From Paracraurococcus sp049315625 (lineage in GTDB: Bacteria > Pseudomonadota > Alphaproteobacteria > Acetobacterales > Acetobacteraceae), in NCBI GenBank assembly GCA_049315625.1, contig JBMOJU010000113.1:1-14355 (forward strand): a DNA stretch of 14,355 nucleotides. Direction: 5' to 3'. This document shows, piece by piece, positions 8,058-14,355 of the stretch. How positions within the stretch are numbered: position 1 is the stretch's first letter; each line of letters starts with the position of its first letter. The translations under genes were made by a program, and so were the position numbers. The notes beneath the pieces are model-generated. The model made no database searches and was not told where the DNA came from. It saw nothing but the letters and a program-made list of their open reading frames with translations.

Positions 8058-8085
8058 GTGCGCCGGCGACGGTGCGCCGGCGCAC
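8058..8085 (-). terminator. Strong GC hairpin just past the tarD stop, likely terminator
   Basis: An 11-bp perfect stem (8058-8068 pairing with 8075-8085) with a 6-nt loop, starting about 7 nt after the tarD stop codon. It also contains the self-complementary GTGCGCCGGCGCAC at 8072-8085. There is no T-tract, so classic intrinsic termination is not assured. It could instead protect the mRNA 3' end or serve as a binding site. Confidence 0.45.
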
Positions 8086-8092
8086 ACCGCGA

Positions 8093-9271
8093 TCAGAGGT
8101 CCTTCAGCACCGCCCAGAGATTGCCCTTCTGCTCGAACCCGATCCCCGGCGCGTCCGGCATGGCGATCCGGCTGTCCCGCACCGGCGTGGCATCGGCGAA
8201 GCCGCCGAAGGGGGCGAAGACCTCTGGGTAGCTCTCGTTGCCGCCGAGGCCGAGGCCGATGGCGATGTTGAGCGCGAATTGGTGGCCGCCATGCGGGACG
8301 CAGCGGCGTGGCGACCAGCCGTGTTCCTGCAGCATAGCGAGCGTCCGCAGGTATTCGACCAGGCCGTAGGACAGCGCCGGGTCGAATTGCAGGATGTCGC
8401 GGTCCGGCCGCAGGCCGCCATGGCGGATCAGGTTGCGGGCATCGAGCATCGAGAACAGGTTCTCGCCGGTGGCGATCGGCCCGCTGTAATGCTCGGCGAG
8501 CGTGGCATGCGTGCTGTAGTCCAGCGGGTCCAGTGGCTCCTCGTACCAGCGCAGCTTGTAGGGCGAGAGCGCGGCGCCGTAGGCCAGCGCGGCATGCAGG
8601 CCGAAGCGGCCGTTGACGTCGACACACAGCCGCGACCCGTCGCCGCCGAGCAGCTTGAGCACGGCTTCGATCCGCTGCACGTCGAGCTTGAGGGCATCCC
8701 GCAGCGGCGTGCCCGGGGCGCCGCCGATCTTCATCTTCACCACGGAATAGCCGAGGTCGAGGTAGCGCTGCATCTCGGCGACCAGCTCGTCCAGCCCCTT
8801 GCCGGGGTAGTAGTAGCCGCCGGCGGCGTAGATCCAGGCGGTCTCGTCCGCCTCCCCGCCGCGGTAGCGGTCGGCGAGCAGCCGCCACAACGGCTTGTTC
8901 GCCAGCTTCGCCGCGGCATCCCACAGCGCCATGTCCAGCACGCCGACGGCGACGCTGCGGTCGCCATGGCCGCCCGGCTTCTCGTTCCGCATCATGCTGG
9001 CCCAGGCGCCGGCGGGTTCCAGCCCGCCATCGGCATGGACCAGCCCGGCTTCCGGCGTTTCCAGCAGGCGGGGGATGAAGCGTTCGCGCAGCAGGCCGGG
9101 CTGGGCGTAGCGGCCGTTGGAGTTGAAGCCGTAGCCGGTGGCGCGGCCGCCGGCGCCGTCCTCCACCGTCACCGCGACGACCGAGGCGGTCATCTTGGAG
9201 AAGTCGATATAGGCATTGGCGATGGCGGAGGCGATCGGCACCACGCCGTCGCGGACGGAGGCGATGCGCAT
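8093..9271 (-). CDS. tarD: D(-)-tartrate dehydratase-like enzyme (enolase superfamily)
   Basis: A 392-residue member of the mandelate racemase/muconate lactonizing group that follows Bradyrhizobium D-tartrate dehydratase (TarD, EC 4.2.1.81) closely along its length. Recognisable blocks are ANAYIDFSKMT (19-28), GYGFNSNGRY, MMRNEKPGGHGDRSVAVG (93-110) and AAGGYYYPGKG. Catalytic parts are present: KMKIGG (Lys179/Lys181), Mg ligands at Asp218 (VDVNGRF), Glu244 or 245 (WYEEP) and Glu270 (ATGEN), and the acid His327 in VPHGGHQ. TarD removes water from D-tartrate to give oxaloacetate. Its ATG at 9269-9271 overlaps the stop of the Uma2 gene by 1 nt (TGATG), so translation is probably coupled. The exact substrate may be another sugar diacid, but the motifs argue for TarD. 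Confidence 0.88.
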   Translation of the reverse strand: MRIASVRDGVVPIASAIANAYIDFSKMTASVVAVTVEDGAGGRATGYGFNSNGRYAQPGLLRERFIPRLLETPEAGLVHADGGLEPAGAWASMMRNEKPGGHGDRSVAVGVLDMALWDAAAKLANKPLWRLLADRYRGGEADETAWIYAAGGYYYPGKGLDELVAEMQRYLDLGYSVVKMKIGGAPGTPLRDALKLDVQRIEAVLKLLGGDGSRLCVDVNGRFGLHAALAYGAALSPYKLRWYEEPLDPLDYSTHATLAEHYSGPIATGENLFSMLDARNLIRHGGLRPDRDILQFDPALSYGLVEYLRTLAMLQEHGWSPRRCVPHGGHQFALNIAIGLGLGGNESYPEVFAPFGGFADATPVRDSRIAMPDAPGIGFEQKGNLWAVLKDL

Positions 9272-9861
9272 CAGCCGATCACCCCATCCACCGCGATGCG
9301 CACGCCGGGCAGCGCGGCGGGTTCCAGCGTGTCGCCACGGGTGGCGTGGGTGATGGTCTGGTAGGCATCGTCCTTGGGGTCCCGGTACACTTCCACCACG
9401 CTATCTCCGATATTCACGATCCAGACCTCCGGCACGCCGTGGCGGGCGTAGAGGGGGAGTTTCACCTTGCGGTCGTAGGACAGGCTCGTCTGCGACACCT
9501 CGATGAGGAGCAGGACGTCGGCCGGAGTCGGATGGCCGTTGCGGTACCCATCGGCGCGCGGCGTCAGCAGCATGAAATCCGGCTGCGGTTCATTCGTATC
9601 GGAAAGGCGGAGCGGGTTCTGCGCCCAGACCAAGGCGCGCCCGGCGACGGACGCGGCCAGTCCCATGATCAGGGAACTGACCGCCGCGCTGTGTTCGCTG
9701 CCGATGGGGGCCATGTCGATGATCTCCCCCTCGATCAGCTCAACCCGCTCGCCATCCGCAAAGATACCCGCCTCACCCATCCGGTAGTAACCGTGCACAT
9801 CCAGCTTGTGCCGCTTCACCCAGGGGGCCTGCTCCAGCAGGCCGGGCCGGTCGCCATCCAT
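9271..9861 (-). CDS. Uma2 family (DUF820) putative restriction-endonuclease-fold protein
   Basis: A 196-residue Uma2/DUF820 protein of typical length. It has the PD-(D/E)XK-like nuclease core: ERVELIEGEIIDMAP (about 38-52), then QPDFMLLTPRAD with Asp95, then LLLIEVSQTSLSYDRKVKL with Glu121, Asp130 and Lys132, then YARHGVPEVWIV (138-149). The acidic and lysine residues expected for a nuclease site are present. The biological role of the family is poorly known; members are abundant in cyanobacteria and scattered in other bacteria. The ATG at 9859-9861 has an excellent ribosome binding site (AAAGGAGG about 5 nt upstream). It is the first gene of a leftward unit and is coupled to tarD through TGATG, an unusual partner for a metabolic enzyme. 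Confidence 0.88.
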   Translation of the reverse strand: MDGDRPGLLEQAPWVKRHKLDVHGYYRMGEAGIFADGERVELIEGEIIDMAPIGSEHSAAVSSLIMGLAASVAGRALVWAQNPLRLSDTNEPQPDFMLLTPRADGYRNGHPTPADVLLLIEVSQTSLSYDRKVKLPLYARHGVPEVWIVNIGDSVVEVYRDPKDDAYQTITHATRGDTLEPAALPGVRIAVDGVIG

Positions 9862-9960
9862 CGCCGCCTCCTTTCGCCGTCGCGCATCCTAGCCCCGCAA
9901 GGCCCCGCCATGCGAGCGCACCGCTTGCCCCTGCCGCACCGCGGCGGATAGCGTCGGCCC

Positions 9961-10509
9961 ATGCCCGCCCCCCTGCCCATCGCCATGGCCGCCGGCGCCG
10001 AAGGCCCCTGGCGCATCACCGCCATCACCGCCCCGGCCGGCGCGCCGCTGCCGCTGGCCGAACGCCTGGCCGTGGCGGAAGCCGACGCCGCCCTGCCGCC
10101 CGGCGCCGCCTGGTGCCTGCGCGGCGTCACCAGCAACCTTCGCTACACGCGGGAGGTCGAGCGGCAGACCCTGGCCGGCGTGCAGCAGGGCCTCGGCCGG
10201 CCGCAGGCACGCCACGCCGCGCTGATCCCGATCCGCAAGTCGGAGGCCTGGTGGGACCTGGCGCAGGATGCCCGGCGTGCGATCCTCGAGGAAGGTTCCC
10301 GCCACATCGGCATCGGCCTGGACTACCTGCCCGCGGTGGCCCGCCGGCTGATCCACAGCCGCGACCTGGGCGAGCCCTTCGATTTCCTCACCTGGTTCGA
10401 GTTCGCCCCGGAACACGCCGCGGCCTTCGACGAATTGCTCGCCCGGCTGCGCGCCACCGACGAATGGCGCTACGTGGAGCGCGAGGTCGAGGTGCGGCTG
10501 GAACGCTAG
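9961..10509 (+). CDS. cld: Short chlorite dismutase-family haem protein (lineage II type)
   Basis: A 182-residue protein, close to the short dimeric chlorite dismutases (about 180 residues) rather than the longer pentameric ones or HemQ. The C-terminal half has the family block: AWWDLAQDARRAILEEGS, then HIGIGLDYLPAVARRL, then HSRDLGEPFDFLTWFEFAP, then TDEWRYVEREVEVRL. His115 and Arg128 are 13 residues apart, matching the proximal haem His and distal catalytic Arg of the Nitrobacter enzyme (His114 and Arg127). Chlorite dismutase turns chlorite into chloride and O2. With no perchlorate or chlorate reductase nearby, detoxification or another haem-peroxide role is more likely. No Shine-Dalgarno is visible; a weak TTGCCC/TAGCGT pair would start transcription at the ATG, so a leaderless mRNA is possible. 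Confidence 0.85.
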   Translation: MPAPLPIAMAAGAEGPWRITAITAPAGAPLPLAERLAVAEADAALPPGAAWCLRGVTSNLRYTREVERQTLAGVQQGLGRPQARHAALIPIRKSEAWWDLAQDARRAILEEGSRHIGIGLDYLPAVARRLIHSRDLGEPFDFLTWFEFAPEHAAAFDELLARLRATDEWRYVEREVEVRLER

Positions 10510-11678
10510 ACGGCCCCCTTCGCCCGCAGCGCCGCCAGCGTCGCGGCATCCACGCCGAACTCCGCCAGCACCTCCGCGGTATGCTCGCCGCGCTCCGGCG
10601 TCGGCCGCCGCGCGGGCGCGACGCCGTCGAGGTTCATCGGCGCCCGCACAAGGTTGACCGTGCCGAGCGCCGGGTGCTCCACCGGCCATTCCAGCCCGAG
10701 ATGCCGCACCTGCGCATCGGCGAAGACCTGGTCCATGGCGTAGACCGGGCCGGCGGGCACGCCCGCCTTGTTCAGCCGGGCGATCCAGTTTTCGGACGTG
10801 TCGGTTTCCAGCACCGCTTGCAGCAGGGCGTTGGTCTTGGCGCGGTTCGCCGCGCGAGACTTGTCCGTGGCAAAATCGGGGTCCTGCGCCTGCTCGGCGA
10901 TTCCCAGCGTCTCGACGATGCGGTTCCACATCTCCTGCCCGCCGGCGGCCAGGTTCATCAGCCCGTCGCTGGTGCGGAACAGCCCGGTCGGCACGGTGGT
11001 CGGGTGGTCGTTGCCGGCCTGTCCCGGGACCTCGTGCTTCATGGTCCAGCGGGTGGCCTGGAAATCCATCATCGCCACCATGGCTTCGAGCAGGGAGGTG
11101 TGGACCCAGCGGCCGCGGCCGGTCTGCTCGCGCTCCAGCAGCGCCACCAGGATGCCGATGGCGGTGTAGAGCCCGGCGGTCAGGTCGGCGACGGGAATGC
11201 CGACCCGCACCGGCCCCTGGCCGGGCAGGCCGGTCACGCTCATCAGCCCGCCCATCCCCTGGGCGATCTGGTCGAAGCCCGGCCGCTTGGCATAGGGCCC
11301 GGTCTGGCCGAAGCCGCTGATCGAGCCGAGCACGATCCCCGGATTGATCGCCGAAAGCGCCTCGAAGTTGATGCCCAGCCGGTCCTTCACGTCCGGGCGG
11401 TAATTCTCCACCACCACATCGGCCTTGGCGACCATGGTCCGGAACAGCGCCAGCCCGTCCGGGTGCTTCAGGTTCAGCGTGATGCCGCGCTTGTTGCGGT
11501 GCACCTGCTGGAAATCCGGCCCGTGCCGTTCGCCGCCCATGCCGCTGCTGCCGTCGATCTCCTCCGGCGCCTCGATCTTGATGACGTTGGCGCCCCAGTC
11601 GGCCAGCTGCCGCACGCAGGTGGGACCGGACCGCACGCGGGTGAGGTCGAGCACGGTGAAGCGGGACAGCGGCAGCAT
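10506..11678 (-). CDS. Class III CoA-transferase (CaiB/BaiF family)
   Basis: A 390-residue family III CoA-transferase. The N-terminus PLSRFTVLDLTRVRSGPTCVRQLADWGANVIKIE is typical of the Rossmann domain that binds CoA. Next come NYRPDVKDRLGI, SGFGQTGPYAKRPGFDQIAQG (about residues 121-141) and GIPVADLTAGLY with the catalytic Asp at about 165, which forms the acyl-aspartyl intermediate. The C-terminus RAPMNLDGVAP is also typical. These enzymes move CoA between carboxylic acids; the acid here is not identifiable. The ATG at 11676-11678 has AGGAGGA about 8 nt upstream, so the open frame extending to 11741 is not used. Its stop overlaps the cld stop inside a CTAG palindrome. Divergent from the crotonase gene across 80 bp, suggesting shared control. 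Confidence 0.92.
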   Translation of the reverse strand: MLPLSRFTVLDLTRVRSGPTCVRQLADWGANVIKIEAPEEIDGSSGMGGERHGPDFQQVHRNKRGITLNLKHPDGLALFRTMVAKADVVVENYRPDVKDRLGINFEALSAINPGIVLGSISGFGQTGPYAKRPGFDQIAQGMGGLMSVTGLPGQGPVRVGIPVADLTAGLYTAIGILVALLEREQTGRGRWVHTSLLEAMVAMMDFQATRWTMKHEVPGQAGNDHPTTVPTGLFRTSDGLMNLAAGGQEMWNRIVETLGIAEQAQDPDFATDKSRAANRAKTNALLQAVLETDTSENWIARLNKAGVPAGPVYAMDQVFADAQVRHLGLEWPVEHPALGTVNLVRAPMNLDGVAPARRPTPERGEHTAEVLAEFGVDAATLAALRAKGAV

Positions 11679-11704
11679 CGATCGTTCCTCCTGGCTCCGC
11701 CGGC

Positions 11705-11733
11705 TTGATACAAGTCCCCGCCCGCGCCACCAA
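11705..11733 (-). promoter_or_regulatory. Weak candidate promoter for the CoA-transferase gene
   Basis: On the minus strand TTGGTG (11728-11733) and TATCAA (11705-11710) are separated by 17 nt and lie about 27 nt upstream of the ATG. They match the -35 and -10 consensus at three and four of six positions. The -10 region also sits in the short palindrome TTGATACAA, the only AT-rich patch in this divergent spacer. Confidence 0.25.
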
Positions 11734-11758
11734 TGGGCCAAGCACCGGAGGACGCCGC

Positions 11759-12535
11759 ATGGACGAGCTGCTGTATGAGATCCGCGACGGGGTCGGCTTC
11801 GTCACGCTCAACCGCCCGCAGGCGCGCAACGCCCTGACCTTCCCGATGTACGAAAAGCTCCGCCAGATCGCCCTGACGGCGGGGGACGACACCGCGCTCC
11901 GCGCCATCGTCATCACCGGCGCCGGGGAAAAGGCCTTCGCCGCCGGCACCGACATCTCCCAATTCACCGAATTCCGCACCCCTGAAGACGCCCTGGCCTA
12001 TGAGGAGCGGATCGACGGCGTGCTGACCGCGCTGGAGGAATGCCCGAAGCCGACCATCGCGGCGATCGCCGGGGCGGCCACCGGCGGCGGCGCCGCCATT
12101 GCCGCGGTCTGCGATATGCGGCTGGGCGCCGCCAATGCGCGGATCGGTTTCCCCATCGCCAAGACGCTGGGCAACTGCCTGTCGATGGCGAATTACGGTC
12201 GGCTGGCGGCGCTGATCGGCCCGGCCCGGGTGATCGACCTCGTCTACACGGCGCGGCTGGTCGAGGCCGAAGAAGCGAAGTCCATCGGCCTGCTGTCGGA
12301 GATCCTGCCCGACCACGCAGCGCTGCAGGCGCGCGCCGAGTCGCTGGCGCGGATGCTGGCGGGCCATGCCCCGCTGACCCTGCGCGCGACGAAGGAGGCG
12401 ATGCGCCGCCTCCGCCTCGCGGCGAGGCAGGTCAATGGCGACGACCTGGTCACCATGTGCTTCACCAGCAACGACTTCCGCGACGGCGTGCAGAACTTCC
12501 TCGCCAAGCGGCCAATGACCTGGACCGGCACCTGA
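11759..12535 (+). CDS. Enoyl-CoA hydratase/isomerase (crotonase) family protein without the usual catalytic glutamates
   Basis: A 258-residue crotonase-fold protein of normal length. The oxyanion-hole segments are clear: AFAAGTDISQF (59-69) and GAATGGGAAIA (105-115). In hydratases the two active-site glutamates follow GGG (E of GGGCELA) and sit in the FGQPEI segment. Here the positions are Ala113 and Ile133 (GFPIAKTLGN), so simple syn-hydration of enoyl-CoA is doubtful. Many crotonase-fold enzymes with other residues act as isomerases, hydrolases, decarboxylases or lyases on CoA thioesters. The ATG at 11759 has GGAGGA 6 nt upstream. It is divergent from a CoA-transferase and its stop overlaps the TTT receptor start by 1 nt (TGATG), which points to one pathway for an imported acid. 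Confidence 0.88.
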   Translation: MDELLYEIRDGVGFVTLNRPQARNALTFPMYEKLRQIALTAGDDTALRAIVITGAGEKAFAAGTDISQFTEFRTPEDALAYEERIDGVLTALEECPKPTIAAIAGAATGGGAAIAAVCDMRLGAANARIGFPIAKTLGNCLSMANYGRLAALIGPARVIDLVYTARLVEAEEAKSIGLLSEILPDHAALQARAESLARMLAGHAPLTLRATKEAMRRLRLAARQVNGDDLVTMCFTSNDFRDGVQNFLAKRPMTWTGT

Positions 12536-13497
12536 TGCTGCCCCGCCGGTCGCTGCTGGCCGCGGCGCTCGCCACGCCGGCCCTGGCGCAGGCCCGCTGG
12601 GAGCCGAACCGCCCCATCACCATCCTGGTCGGCTTCGCCCCCGGCGGCGGCACCGACATCATCGCGCGGCTGCTGTCGCCTGCCCTGTCGGCCGAACTCG
12701 GCCAGCCGGTGACGGTGGAGAACCGCCCCGGCGCCGGCGGCGTCATCGCCGCGACCGCCGGCGGCCGCGCCACGCCGGATGGCCACACCCTGTTCATGAC
12801 CACGGTCAGCGCCTCCGCCGTCATCCCGCCGCTGCTGGTGCCGCCGCCCTTCGACATCTTCCGCGACCAGACCCCGGTGGTGCTGGCGGCCACCGTGCCG
12901 CTGGTGGCGGTTGTGCCGCTCAGCTCCCCGGCACGCGACCTGGCCGGCTTCATCGCCCATGCCAAGGCGCATCCGGGGGAGCTGAACTACTCCTCCTCCG
13001 GCGTCGCCACGCAGCAGCACCTGGCGGCCGAGTTGCTGTCCGCCCGGGCCGGCCTCCGCATGACCCATGTGCCCTTCCGCGGCACCGGCCAGGCGGTGAC
13101 GGAAATCCTCGCCGGCCGCATCGACCTGGCGATCGACACGCTGCCGACCTACCTGCCGCATATCCGCGGGGAACGCGTGCGGGCGCTGGCGAGCACCATG
13201 CCACGGCGCATCCCCTGGCTGCCGGAGCTGCCGACCGTGGCGGAATCCGGCTTTCCCGGCTTCGATGCGAACGTCTGGTACATGCTGATGGGTCCCGCCG
13301 GCCTGCCGGAGCCGATCCGGGACCGGCTGGCCGGCGCGGTGAACCGGGCGCTGGCCGACCCGGTGCTCGGCCCCCGCGTGGCGGATAGCGGCTTCATCCC
13401 CGGCGGCGGCAGCAGCGCCGATGCGGCCGCGCTGCTGCGGGCCGATGCCGAACGCTATGCCGCGCTGATCCGCAACTCGGGCATCAGGATCGAGTAG
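12535..13497 (+). CDS. Tripartite tricarboxylate transporter substrate-binding protein (Bug/TctC), second copy
   Basis: A 320-residue Bug/TctC receptor. The signal peptide MLPRRSLLAAALATPALA is probably cut before QARW; the RRSLLA stretch could allow Tat export. The mature start EPNRPITILVGFAPGGGTDIIARLL is the Bug consensus with the carboxylate-binding loop, followed by GQPVTVENRPGAGGVIAA, TPDGHTLF, PGELNYSSSGVATQQHL, the HVPFRGTGQAVTEILAG segment and LPTVAESGFPGFD. It is clearly not a recent duplicate of the receptor at 4718-5713. Its ATG overlaps the crotonase stop (TGATG), so the receptor is co-translated with that enzyme and probably captures the acid that the CoA-transferase and crotonase process. 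No permease genes are nearby. Its stop is only 2 bp from that of the convergent GGT gene. Confidence 0.93.
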   Translation: MLPRRSLLAAALATPALAQARWEPNRPITILVGFAPGGGTDIIARLLSPALSAELGQPVTVENRPGAGGVIAATAGGRATPDGHTLFMTTVSASAVIPPLLVPPPFDIFRDQTPVVLAATVPLVAVVPLSSPARDLAGFIAHAKAHPGELNYSSSGVATQQHLAAELLSARAGLRMTHVPFRGTGQAVTEILAGRIDLAIDTLPTYLPHIRGERVRALASTMPRRIPWLPELPTVAESGFPGFDANVWYMLMGPAGLPEPIRDRLAGAVNRALADPVLGPRVADSGFIPGGGSSADAAALLRADAERYAALIRNSGIRIE

Positions 13498-13499
13498 GA

Positions 13500-14355
13500 T
13501 CAGTCCCCCAGCGCGACGCCGTCCCGCCTTGGGTCGGCGCCGCCCTCGATCCCGCGCGGCGTGACGCGCAGCGCCTGCATGCCGGTATCCACCGGCACCA
13601 GGCGCGGCGCGTGGCCCAGCGCCTTGAGCGATGCCTCCAGCGCCGCCGCGGCACTGCCCTGCTCCAGGAAGGTCGCGCCGTTCTGCGCGCCGATCCGCGG
13701 CAGGGCGATGGCGTCCTGCGGCGCCGCGTCGCGCGCCAGCATGTCGGCCAGGCCGACCGCCACCGCATCGATGATCCAGGCGCCACCGCCGGCGCCGGCG
13801 ACGATCTCCGGCCGGCCATCGGCGCCGAAGACGATGGTCGGCGCCATGGTCGTCGCCGGCCGCTTCCCCGGCGCCATGGCATTGGCGGCGGCGGGGTCGG
13901 AGGCGAAGTTGGACAGCCCGTTGTTCAAGGTGAAGCCCAGCGGCGCGACGCGGGCGCCGAAATTCAGGTTGTTGGTCACCGTCATCGCCACCGCATTGCC
14001 GGCGGCGTCGATCACGGCGACATGGCTGGTGCCGGCGAGGATGAGCGGATCGGCCTCCGGCCGCAGCGCGCCATGCCGGCGCGGCGGGTCGCCGGCCGGG
14101 GCCGCGGCCATGGCGTGGTCCGCCGCCACCAGCGCGGCGCGCGTATCGAGGTAGCCGGGATCCAGCAGCCCCGCCGCCGGCACATCCATTTGGTCCGGAT
14201 CGGCGCCCCAGCGCCGGCGGTCGGCGGTGGCGAGCCGGCTCGCCTCCAGCAGCAGATGCGCCTCCTCGGCCGAGCCGGGCGCGGTACGGGCATAGCCCAG
14301 GCGTTCGAGCAGGCCGAGCTGCTGCAGCACGGCGATGCCGCCCGAGGCGGGCGGG
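13500..14355 (-). CDS. ggt: Gamma-glutamyltranspeptidase family protein, C-terminal part (5' end outside window)
   Basis: About 285 codons of a gamma-glutamyltransferase; the N-terminal half lies beyond the right edge. At the edge the frame reads PPASGGIAVLQQLGLLE, the GGT family motif PPxSGG. Downstream come DPGY, then AGTSHVAVIDAAGNAVA. The Thr at 14028-14030 matches the self-cleavage nucleophile that becomes the N-terminus of the small subunit (TTH in E. coli, TSH here). Then NNLNFGARV, the LNNGLSNFA segment, KRPATTMAPTIV (family KRPxSSMSPTI) and GAGGGAWIIDAV follow. GGTs are usually periplasmic and hydrolyse or transfer gamma-glutamyl groups from glutathione and related compounds. All key residues in the visible part look intact. 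It is convergent with the TTT receptor, 2 bp apart. Confidence 0.93.
   Translation of the reverse strand, partial: PPASGGIAVLQQLGLLERLGYARTAPGSAEEAHLLLEASRLATADRRRWGADPDQMDVPAAGLLDPGYLDTRAALVAADHAMAAAPAGDPPRRHGALRPEADPLILAGTSHVAVIDAAGNAVAMTVTNNLNFGARVAPLGFTLNNGLSNFASDPAAANAMAPGKRPATTMAPTIVFGADGRPEIVAGAGGGAWIIDAVAVGLADMLARDAAPQDAIALPRIGAQNGATFLEQGSAAAALEASLKALGHAPRLVPVDTGMQALRVTPRGIEGGADPRRDGVALGD

Noticed and set aside
5346..8271. Two long plus-strand frames (5346-7265 and 6505-8271) opposite chaA and the racemase-like gene
   Set aside because: Low-complexity composition and no recognisable domains; the minus-strand genes explain the region with clear motifs.
9889..11979. A 696-codon minus-strand frame running across cld, the CoA-transferase and the crotonase gene
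   Set aside because: It overlaps three well-supported genes, two of them on the opposite strand, and shows no family motifs; it is a composition artefact.

Overview
This is a compact, GC-rich (roughly 70% by eye), gene-dense chromosomal window with 16 complete genes and two genes cut by the window edges. There are no RNA genes, insertion sequences, CRISPR arrays or phage genes, and no gap above about 115 bp between genes. The organism is most likely an alphaproteobacterium of the Acetobacteraceae/Roseomonas type. That is inferred from the base composition, the two unlinked tripartite tricarboxylate transporter (TTT, Bug/TctC) receptors, and the CoA-transferase, tartrate dehydratase and omega-transaminase repertoire. 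No ribosomal or other marker gene is present to confirm it.

Layout. (1) 1-49, minus: first 16 residues of a CobW/COG0523 GTPase, preceded by an extreme G-run tract (50-129). (2) 130-731, minus: a ParD/ParE toxin-antitoxin pair with a dyad operator lying over its promoter. (3) 802-2133, minus: an omega-amino-acid:pyruvate transaminase. (4) 2246-5713, plus: a probable operon of two tandem DUF29 genes sharing a perfect 141-bp 5' repeat, a glutathione S-transferase, an FkbM methyltransferase, and a TTT receptor. (5) 5718-9861, minus: ChaA-type Ca2+/H+ antiporter, an Asp/Glu/hydantoin-racemase-fold protein lacking both catalytic cysteines, a small secreted protein, D-tartrate dehydratase (TarD-like) and an Uma2-type nuclease; a strong hairpin separates tarD from the secreted-protein gene. 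(6) 9961-10509, plus: a short chlorite dismutase-family haem protein. (7) 10506-11678, minus: a class III (CaiB/BaiF) CoA-transferase, divergent from (8) 11759-13497, plus: an enoyl-CoA hydratase-fold protein coupled to a second TTT receptor. (9) 13500-14355, minus: C-terminal part of a gamma-glutamyltranspeptidase.

How the genes may work together. Much of the window fits scavenging and catabolism of small organic acids and amino compounds. Two periplasmic binding proteins would capture carboxylates. The divergent CoA-transferase and crotonase-fold pair could activate and process an acid as a CoA thioester. TarD dehydrates a hydroxy-diacid, the transaminase handles omega-amino acids, and GGT releases glutamate from gamma-glutamyl compounds. 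No TctA/TctB membrane subunits are present, so both receptors look like orphans that must use permeases encoded elsewhere.

I do not see a convincing undescribed multi-gene system. The points most worth checking are: the mosaic DUF29 pair; two enzyme-fold proteins (racemase and crotonase) that have lost their canonical catalytic residues; a short chlorite dismutase with both key haem-pocket residues; the translational coupling of an Uma2 nuclease to tarD; and the G-run tract at the left end.
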